From Verrucomicrobiaceae bacterium (GTDB lineage Bacteria; Verrucomicrobiota; Verrucomicrobiia; Verrucomicrobiales; Verrucomicrobiaceae): a stretch of DNA of 64,000 bases. Positions 1 to 5,976 of the stretch are shown piece after piece; the first letter of the stretch is position 1, and each line of letters opens with the position of its first letter. The position numbers and the translations under genes are program-made. The DNA lies in the NCBI GenBank assembly GCA_019694165.1, contig JAIBCL010000011.1, positions 62,001 to 126,000 on the forward strand. Reading direction: 5' to 3'. Under the pieces are notes generated by a model, which worked only from the letters and a program-made list of their open reading frames with translations, was not told the DNA's origin and searched no databases.

Positions 1-1488
1 CGCCTTGACCGCGAGCGTGATCACCACCGTGGCGGCCACTGAAAGCACGATGGTGAGCAGCGCCGCCTTCAACTGCGCTCCGAGCAGGCCGCCCTCGGTC
101 GCCAGCTTGGCAAGGCCGTTCTTCACGGCGTAGGCACCGGTCAGATTGCTGTTCACTTTCGGATCCACTAGCACGCCGGTGATGATCGCACCGAGTGTCC
201 CGCCCACACCATGCACTCCGAAGGTGTCCAGTGCGTCATCATATCCAAGCTTTGCCTTCGCAAAGACCACCGCGACATAGGGGACGATGGCGGCGAGCAC
301 GCCGATGATCATCGCGCCCTTTGCATTCACAAAGCCCGCCGCGGGCGTGATGACCACGAGACCGGCGACGACCCCCGAGCAGAAGCCGAGGATCGAAGGC
401 TTGCCCTTGTGTATCTTCTCGACGAGCGCCCACACGAAGCTGGCCGTGGCCGCCGCGAGCGTGGTGGTGGTGAAGGCATTCGCCGCGATGCCATCCGCAG
501 CGAGCGCGGACCCGGCGTTGAATCCATACCAGCCTACCCAGAGCATGCCGGTGCCGACCATGCAGAGAACCATCGAGTGCGGAGCCATCTTTTCTTTGCC
601 AAAACCCTGGCGCTTGCCGAGCAGGATGCAGAGAACGAGGGCGCTCCAGCCGGAACTCATGTGCACCACCGTGCCGCCCGCGAAGTCGATCGCAGGAATC
701 GCCGCGCCGCCGTTCCACACACCGTTCATCAATCCGTCAAAGCCCCACACCATGTGGGCGAGCGGGAAATACACGACGAACATCCAAATCGCGCAGAAGA
801 CCATGATCGCAGTGAACTTCATGCGCTCGGCGATGGCGCCGACGATGAGGCCGGGCGTGATGATCGCGAACATGAGCTGGTACATCGAGAACACATTCTG
901 CGAAGGCCACGCGGTGTAGTTCGTGTTTGGCGCACCATCGACTCCAGCGAGGAAGCAGTACTTGAGACTGCCAAGGTACGGCGCCCACCCTGGCGCGCCC
1001 TCGGCGGGATGCTCGCCGAAGACAAACGAGTAGCCGCAGATGAACCACAGGATGGTGACCATGCCCGCCAGGCCGAGGCACTGCGCGAGCACGCTGAGCA
1101 CGTTCTTCGAGCGCACCAGGCCGCCGTAAAACAGCGCCAGCCCCGGCAGCGTCATGAAAAGCACCAGTGCGGCGCAGATCATCATGAAGGCATTGTGGCC
1201 CGGACCCGCGAGTCCGGCCAGCTTCGACTTGTATTGCGCCTCGGGCTTTGCATCAGCGGCGGGACCGGCGGCCAGATTGTTGAAGTATTGCTCGAGATCG
1301 TTCACCCGCTCTTCCAGCGAAGCCGCGCGTGTCTCTGCGGAGACAGGTGCCGGCGCAGCGGCTGCGGGTGGTGCGGCCGGCGCGGGCGGCGGAGCGGCTG
1401 GAGTTTGGGCGATCGCGGAGGCTGCGGACAGCGTGCCTGCGATCACCCAGGCAAGTGCGGTGGTTTTCAGCGGGTGGTGAGTTCTCAT
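1..1488 (-). CDS. amt: Ammonium transporter, Amt family (3' end beyond window)
   Basis: The first 496 codons are present and the C-terminus lies left of the window. Amt proteins are trimeric inner-membrane channels for ammonium/ammonia uptake. The product opens with a signal-peptide-like stretch (ATG at 1488), then a Pro/Ala-rich linker and a short helical segment (VNDLEQYFNNL) that precede the usual Amt core. The core is recognisable by LALFYGGLVRSKN, FAGGTVVHMSSG, GWYGFNAGSA and DTFGVHGVGGTLG; the last carries one of the conserved pore histidines. An extra N-terminal signal and periplasmic segment is common in Amt proteins of this kind. A strong sigma-54 promoter lies about 65 nt upstream, which fits control by nitrogen status. 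A small DMT gene is transcribed divergently. Confidence 0.95.
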   Translation of the reverse strand, partial: MRTHHPLKTTALAWVIAGTLSAASAIAQTPAAPPPAPAAPPAAAAPAPVSAETRAASLEERVNDLEQYFNNLAAGPAADAKPEAQYKSKLAGLAGPGHNAFMMICAALVLFMTLPGLALFYGGLVRSKNVLSVLAQCLGLAGMVTILWFICGYSFVFGEHPAEGAPGWAPYLGSLKYCFLAGVDGAPNTNYTAWPSQNVFSMYQLMFAIITPGLIVGAIAERMKFTAIMVFCAIWMFVVYFPLAHMVWGFDGLMNGVWNGGAAIPAIDFAGGTVVHMSSGWSALVLCILLGKRQGFGKEKMAPHSMVLCMVGTGMLWVGWYGFNAGSALAADGIAANAFTTTTLAAATASFVWALVEKIHKGKPSILGFCSGVVAGLVVITPAAGFVNAKGAMIIGVLAAIVPYVAVVFAKAKLGYDDALDTFGVHGVGGTLGAIITGVLVDPKVNSNLTGAYAVKNGLAKLATEGGLLGAQLKAALLTIVLSVAATVVITLAVKA

Positions 1489-1550
1489 CGTGTGACTGTG
1501 GTTGAAGGGTGGCTCCTGATGGATTCGTGATTCTGACGCCAATCCTCAAA

Positions 1551-1567
1551 AGCAAAGCCCGTGCCAA
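1551..1567 (-). promoter_or_regulatory. Sigma-54 (RpoN) promoter of amt
   Basis: On the minus strand the sequence is TTGGCACGGGCTTTGCT. It contains the -24 element TGGCACG, a 4-nt spacer and the -12 element TTGCT, an essentially perfect match to the RpoN consensus. The conserved GG and GC dinucleotides have the required spacing. It lies about 65 nt before the amt ATG, so transcription should begin near 1540. I see no obvious NtrC-type palindrome further upstream in the 180 bp that remain before the divergent gene. Confidence 0.82.
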
Positions 1568-1743
1568 GTTTCCCCGTGCGGCTTTCCCGGCGCACCGCTC
1601 GATCTCCGCGCTCCATCGACTTCGTGAGCTTCGCGGAACACGCGCGCTGATCCACGCTCAAGGCATGCGAATGCGAAAATGTTCCGTTGGATTCCCGCTC
1701 AAGCCGGCACAATCCCGTTGCCGTGCGCTCCATCTGCTACTTG

Positions 1744-2097
1744 ATGCGCCGCATGAACTGGCCCCTCTTCAAAGCCGTCGCGCTGCTCGTCTGCTCGAAC
1801 GTTTTCATGACCTTCGCCTGGTATGCGCATCTCAAGAACATGCGTGCGAAGCCGTGGTTCTTCGCCGCTGTCGTGAGCTGGGGCATCGCCTTCTTCGAGT
1901 ACATGCTCCAGGTGCCGGCCAACCGCATCGGCAGCGAGTCGCTCTCGTTGCCGCAGCTCAAAATCATCCAGGAGGTGGTCACGCTCTCGGTGTTCGTGCC
2001 CTTTGTGCTGGTGTACATGAAGCAGCCGCTGAAGTGGGACTACGCCTGGGCCGCACTGTGCATGTGCGGGGCGGTGTTTTTCGTCTTCAGAAAGTAG
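1744..2097 (+). CDS. DMT-superfamily small membrane protein (DUF486-like)
   Basis: This 117-residue protein has four hydrophobic segments: AVALLVCSNVFMTFAWYA, a second around FFAAVVSWGIAFFEYML, a third at VVTLSVFVPFVLVYM, and a C-terminal YAWAALCMCGAVFFVF. The QVPANRIG sequence after helix two, together with the length of about 115 residues, matches the DUF486/DMT family of small four-helix membrane proteins, whose substrate is unknown. The start could be 1744 or the in-frame ATG at 1753. An ORF extension to 1687 adds a polar, non-membrane leader and is unlikely. It is divergent from amt, and no ribosome binding site is visible. Confidence 0.8.
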   Translation: MRRMNWPLFKAVALLVCSNVFMTFAWYAHLKNMRAKPWFFAAVVSWGIAFFEYMLQVPANRIGSESLSLPQLKIIQEVVTLSVFVPFVLVYMKQPLKWDYAWAALCMCGAVFFVFRK

Positions 2098-2230
2098 GCC
2101 GCTTGCGTTGGTCTCTTCGCGCGGCTTCGCCAGCGTCGCCGGGACGCCGGAGACATCGGCGGCGTTCTCGCAGAAAGTCGTCAACAAATGCATTGCAGCA
2201 GGCCGGGCATTTTGATGGAATCGGCAGCCT

Positions 2231-3616
2231 ATGAAAGCATATCTCCCGATATACTCGAAATGGGCGGCAGCTTGCTCCGCCATCGCCGTCACCCTCGCCT
2301 CCGTCGCGTTTGCAGCGGAGAAGAAGGCTGACGAGAAGCCAACCGACGGCTCCATCCAGTACAGTGCGAACGGCACCTGGTGGGAGCGACACTATGTGAA
2401 CGGCATCGGCCTCACGCCATTCCACGACGACATCGTGGGCATTCCAAAGCCGGACACTAGCGAGGCCCAGTGGCGGGAAATTCTGACCAAGGTGCACATC
2501 GAAGACATCCGGTATCCCGGCGCGGATTTGCTGCCGGTGAAACGCACGGCAAGACCCGGAGAGTATCTGAGGCTCAACAGCCCGCTGCTCGTGCTCCGCG
2601 TGCAGGATGACCTCGTAAGCAAGCCGCTCGACGCGCAGCCGGCCACCGTGTTCTGGGAGAACGACCGCCACGCGGGCACGTCCTCCACGCTGGTCAATGC
2701 GGCGCTGCTTGCCGAGTTCTACTTCCCCGGTTTCGGCGGCAAGACGAACTTCGGCGGCTACACGCCTGAGGGCATGTTCCATCTGGTTGCCGGAGCGGAA
2801 GCCGAACAGTTTGATTCCGGCGATGCCGCCAAGGAAGTGGACATCCGGCGGTATGCGATTTTCGCCGAGTTCAGCCCGCTGGGCATCCTGGGTTATCACA
2901 ACACGGCAAAGGACGGCAGCAAGCTGGCGCGGCAGACGATGGGCGCAGGCTGGGCCTATGAAGAGGACCTGGTGGCGGACGCCAGGCGGCACAGCTTCCT
3001 GGTCAAATACCATCCTTCATTTACGCTGCCCTTCACCAATCTGTGGGTGGGCGAGCGTTCCTACTTCAAACGGTTCGCCAAGTTTTACGGCCCGAACGGC
3101 GGTGCGGCAGCAGAACCACTGGATGCCGTGCTCGGCGGTGCAGGTGCGCCAGCGCCGACACCCGCTGGCAATGAAATCACCGAGAACTCGGCCGGCAATT
3201 CCGAACCCGTAGGCTCCCAGATCGACAAGCTCGCGCGCGCCAATGCGAAGGCAGCCAATGAAGTCATGGAGAAGAACAAGGTGCGCAGCTTCTTCTTCCT
3301 GCGCCCCACCGCCGGACTTGATTTCGGAGACACCCAGAGCGTCCAGGCCATCTTCGACGAGCAGCCCAACATCAACCTCGTCTATGCCGTCGAAGCCGGC
3401 CTGAGCTTCGGGCACGAAACCTTCTCGCTGGCCTACCGGCTCAAGGGTGTGACCGGCATCGACGGCGGCGAGTCTCACGTCTGCCAGGAGGTCATCGCCC
3501 AGCTCACACCGCGCGGCTGGCCGGGGCGCGTGTTTGCCAGCTACAAGAACGGCGAAGACGCGCCGAGCTTCAAAAAGGGGGACGTGATCCAAGTCGGTGT
3601 CGGCTTCAAGCTGTGA
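2231..3616 (+). CDS. Exported protein of unknown function, possible outer-membrane barrel
   Basis: I do not recognise this 461-residue protein. Residues 1-29 form a signal peptide (AAACSAIAVTLASVAFA, then charged sequence). The mature part is rich in alternating hydrophobic/polar stretches and aromatic residues. Examples are RRYAIFAEFSPLGILGYHN and, in the last third, FFFLRPTAGLDFG and LVYAVEAGLSFGHETFSLAYRL. It ends in VIQVGVGFKL, a terminal strand that resembles those of outer-membrane barrels. A low-complexity Ala/Pro linker (around residues 293-325) separates two halves. A weak promoter-like TTGCAG (2193), 17-bp spacer, TGGAAT (2216) ends 9 nt before the ATG. The gene precedes glpX by 75 bp on the same strand. 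Confidence 0.72.
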   Translation: MKAYLPIYSKWAAACSAIAVTLASVAFAAEKKADEKPTDGSIQYSANGTWWERHYVNGIGLTPFHDDIVGIPKPDTSEAQWREILTKVHIEDIRYPGADLLPVKRTARPGEYLRLNSPLLVLRVQDDLVSKPLDAQPATVFWENDRHAGTSSTLVNAALLAEFYFPGFGGKTNFGGYTPEGMFHLVAGAEAEQFDSGDAAKEVDIRRYAIFAEFSPLGILGYHNTAKDGSKLARQTMGAGWAYEEDLVADARRHSFLVKYHPSFTLPFTNLWVGERSYFKRFAKFYGPNGGAAAEPLDAVLGGAGAPAPTPAGNEITENSAGNSEPVGSQIDKLARANAKAANEVMEKNKVRSFFFLRPTAGLDFGDTQSVQAIFDEQPNINLVYAVEAGLSFGHETFSLAYRLKGVTGIDGGESHVCQEVIAQLTPRGWPGRVFASYKNGEDAPSFKKGDVIQVGVGFKL

Positions 3617-3646
3617 CGGCTGTTTTCGACGGTTGATGCCGCACTC

Positions 3647-3691
3647 GGACTTGCGCGTTCCTCCTCACTCGCTGAGGTAGCGCGCAAGTCC
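3647..3691 (+). promoter_or_regulatory. Long hairpin immediately upstream of glpX start
   Basis: An 11-bp perfect inverted repeat (3647-3657 GGACTTGCGCG with 3681-3691 CGCGCAAGTCC) encloses a second 5-bp stem (3663-3667 CCTCA with 3673-3677 TGAGG, loop CTCGC). The right arm ends on the base before the glpX ATG (3692). No T-tract follows, so it is not a classical terminator for the upstream gene, although it lies only 30 nt beyond that gene's stop codon. It could be an RNA hairpin that controls translation of glpX, or a DNA operator for a dimeric regulator. The structure is seen directly; its function is inferred. Confidence 0.6.
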
Positions 3692-4765
3692 ATGACCTCC
3701 GCCACCGAACTTCCACCGCTTCGCAGCACGCTCGATCTTGAGCGACTGCTCGAGTTCGAATTTGTCCGCGCCACCGAGAACGCCGCGCTCCAGGCCATTC
3801 ACTGGCTCGGGCGCGGTGAGAAGGAAAAGGCCGACGCCGCGGCCTGCCGCGCGATCTATGGCGTCTTCGACATCCTCGACATCCGCGGCCAGGTCGTCAT
3901 CGGAGAAGGGATCAAGGACAACGCGCCGGGCATTTTCGTCGGCGAGCAGCTCGGCACCTGGCGGCCGCACGCGCCACGTTTCGACATCGCGCTCGACCCC
4001 ATCGACGGCACCACGAACATCGCCAAGGGGCTGCCAAACAGCATCGCCGTCATCGCCGCCGCGCAGGTGCCCGACGGCGCGCCCTCGGCCATGCGCAACA
4101 TCCCGAGCTTCTACTCGCACAAGATCGCCTACGGTCCGGCTGTCAGACGGGCGTTGGACGGCACCGGAGCGCGCTGCTTTCTCGACATGCCGCTCGAGGA
4201 GGTGATCGACTTTGCAGCCGCCGCACTCGACAAACATCCGCGCGACGTCGTGGTGATGACGATGGACCGCCCGCGGCACGCCGGCATCGTTGAGGAGGTG
4301 CGCCGCACCGGCGCGGCCTTGCGCATGATTTCCGACGGCGACATCACCGCCGCCGTCGCGCCATCGCTGGCGGAGAGCGGTGTCGATCTCTACGTCGGCA
4401 TGGGCGGCTCACCGGAAGGCGTGCTCGCCGCCGCCGCGCTGAAGTGCCTCGGCGGCGACATGCAGCTCCGCATGTGGTTCCACAACGACGAGCACCGCGC
4501 CGAGGTCGAGCGCGAAGTAGGTGTGGCGGAAGTGCAGCGTGTCTTCCGCTCCGACGACCTCGTCATCGGCGAGAGCGCCCTCTTCTGCGCCACCGGCATC
4601 AGCGACAGCGCCCTGCTACCCGGCGTGAAACTCATCGGCCATCGCGTCGAGACCCACTCCATTCTCATGCGCGCCCGCAGCGGCACCGTCCGCCGCATCC
4701 ACGCCTCGCATCTGCTCGATAAGAAGATCGTGCCGATACGCGAAGGAGCGTTTCCGGGATTTTGA
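3692..4765 (+). CDS. glpX: Fructose-1,6-bisphosphatase class II (GlpX type)
   Basis: The enzyme hydrolyses fructose-1,6-bisphosphate to fructose-6-phosphate in gluconeogenesis, in the cytosol. The 357-residue protein keeps the class II landmarks: an N-terminal helix RATENAALQAIHWLGRG; GEGIKDNAPGIFVGE, carrying the metal-binding glutamate; and ALDPIDGTTN, the metal- and phosphate-binding loop. The usual GEGxxDEAPM is here GEGIKDNAPG, a family variant rather than loss of the ligand. The C-terminal part has the GMGGSPEGVLAAAALKCLGG segment typical of GlpX. The start is fixed by the N-terminal family helix. The ATG abuts the foot of a long hairpin, which may govern expression. Confidence 0.95.
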   Translation: MTSATELPPLRSTLDLERLLEFEFVRATENAALQAIHWLGRGEKEKADAAACRAIYGVFDILDIRGQVVIGEGIKDNAPGIFVGEQLGTWRPHAPRFDIALDPIDGTTNIAKGLPNSIAVIAAAQVPDGAPSAMRNIPSFYSHKIAYGPAVRRALDGTGARCFLDMPLEEVIDFAAAALDKHPRDVVVMTMDRPRHAGIVEEVRRTGAALRMISDGDITAAVAPSLAESGVDLYVGMGGSPEGVLAAAALKCLGGDMQLRMWFHNDEHRAEVEREVGVAEVQRVFRSDDLVIGESALFCATGISDSALLPGVKLIGHRVETHSILMRARSGTVRRIHASHLLDKKIVPIREGAFPGF

Positions 4766-4840
4766 TGGCTCAAATTCCTGCCCGTTTTGCAATGCCGACG
4801 CCAATTGAGCACCTTGTGCGTCATACCAGGCTACGGGCAT

Positions 4841-4921
4841 TCAAGTGAAGAAGCAGTTCGCGAAACCCGCGACAAGTATCGAGGCTGACAGGAACACAAA
4901 CAGACGAGCGCGGTTAATCAT
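4841..4921 (-). CDS. Possible tiny hydrophobic peptide overlapping trmO stop
   Basis: This is a 26-codon ORF whose ATG (4921) overlaps the end of trmO by 8 nt, an arrangement typical of translational coupling. It encodes a basic start (MINRAR) followed by a strongly hydrophobic run (LFVFLSASILVAGFANCFF), so it would be a single-pass membrane peptide or a bare signal-like peptide. The Cys is not preceded by a proper lipobox. I know no family for it. At this length a chance ORF is a serious alternative, so only the overlap and the clean membrane-like composition support it. Confidence 0.22.
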   Translation of the reverse strand: MINRARLFVFLSASILVAGFANCFFT

Positions 4922-5654
4922 GGCTCACGTCTGGGATGCCTTGTCTCAGAAGCCTTGGTTCTGTTCCTGAATCTGCGCTGGAGGCTTGAATGACATCGAT
5001 GCCTGCGTCGGTGACGCGCCATTTCACGTTCCATCCCGCCACCGTCATGCCATACGTCCGCTCCGGATCATCGTGATACGCGGGCTGCGGTTCGAGTTGG
5101 AGGAGGCGGGTGATGAGCAGGGCGTCGGGGCCGAGGGTAATGGCGAGGTCCGGCGGGATGTGGACGTCTTCGGGCGCGCGGAGTGGTGGTGGCGCGGCGG
5201 CCCAGTCGGCACGGGCGTCGGTGCGGCTCTCGCACCACGGAAGATACGGTTTGATGTCGAGCACGGGCGTGCCATCGACGGCATCGACGCCGGCGACCTG
5301 CAGCACGAGTCGCGGCTCGGTCTCGATGCGGATGAGCTTCACGAGGCTGAGGCTGATGGGATTTGGCCGGTTCGGGCTGCGCGTGGCGAAGACGCCGCGT
5401 CGCTCGTTGCCGCCTAGTCGCGGCGGACGAACGGTGGCCTTGCCATCCCACGGCGGCGATCGATGGAAAATGGTGACCAGCCAGATGTGTGAGAACGCCT
5501 CCAGCCCTCGCACGAAGTCGGCGCGGTTGAACTCGTCGTGAAACTCAACTCGACCGACCGCATCTTCGACCAGCCCGCTTTGGCGCGGAATACCAAACTT
5601 CTCCGCGAACGGCGTGCGCAGCGTCGCGATGGGGCGCATGGTGAAGGGGTCCAT
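4914..5654 (-). CDS. trmO: tRNA (t6A37-N6)-methyltransferase TrmO (YaeB/TsaA family)
   Basis: TrmO transfers a methyl group from SAM to the N6 position of t6A37 in tRNA-Thr, giving m6t6A. The 246-residue product matches the family end to end. It starts with the RPIATLRTPFAEKFGIPRQSGLV strand, followed by GLEAFSHIWLVTIFH and the signature GVFATRSPNRPNPISLSLVKL. The C-terminal half has DGTPVLDIKPYLP, which also fits. The ATG at 5654 places the family N-terminus correctly; a second in-frame ATG is at 5639. The reading frame stays open to 6044, but that extension has no family resemblance. A small overlapping ORF follows the stop codon. Confidence 0.92.
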   Translation of the reverse strand: MDPFTMRPIATLRTPFAEKFGIPRQSGLVEDAVGRVEFHDEFNRADFVRGLEAFSHIWLVTIFHRSPPWDGKATVRPPRLGGNERRGVFATRSPNRPNPISLSLVKLIRIETEPRLVLQVAGVDAVDGTPVLDIKPYLPWCESRTDARADWAAAPPPLRAPEDVHIPPDLAITLGPDALLITRLLQLEPQPAYHDDPERTYGMTVAGWNVKWRVTDAGIDVIQASSADSGTEPRLLRQGIPDVSHD

Positions 5655-5976
5655 CCAGCGAGTGTGAGGAGAGAGGATGACGCGGTCAACCGGCAGCCTG
5701 AGCAAAGAACGAAGGACGATACGGGAGTGAATCTGCGGCCCGATGAACCTGCATGAAACATGTGACCATGTGTTGCCGAGAAAGGGATTGCCTGGCGACG
5801 GATTCCTGGAATCCAGAAGCCCAAGGGTTTCTCGCTGTTCAGCCCGGGGTTCGCGAAACCCTGGTGGAGACGGATCCGCAGCCACGCTGAAGACGAGCGC
5901 GACATCGGCGCGACGGAATCGAAGCATGTCTTCCGCTGCGATCATCCGGTGACAGTATTCTCCGCCGACCATTCGC
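5655..5976. other. Intergenic region without a convincing gene
   Basis: These 322 bp separate trmO from the upstream amidohydrolase gene, and both are read on the minus strand. Open frames cross it but show no recognisable protein. It contains two short inverted repeats: GGATTCC-T-GGAATCC around 5803-5817, and AGGGTTTC with GAAACCCT around 5823-5865. Either could be part of a terminator or of a small dispersed repeat, but neither has a T-tract. Confidence 0.4.

Noticed and set aside
211-1530. 439-codon plus-strand open frame
   Set aside because: Antisense to the ammonium transporter; composition is His/Arg/Asp-rich and not protein-like.
5414-5905. 163-codon minus-strand open frame overlapping trmO and the gap upstream of it
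   Set aside because: It is in another frame from trmO over most of its length and has no signal, domain or codon pattern of a gene.
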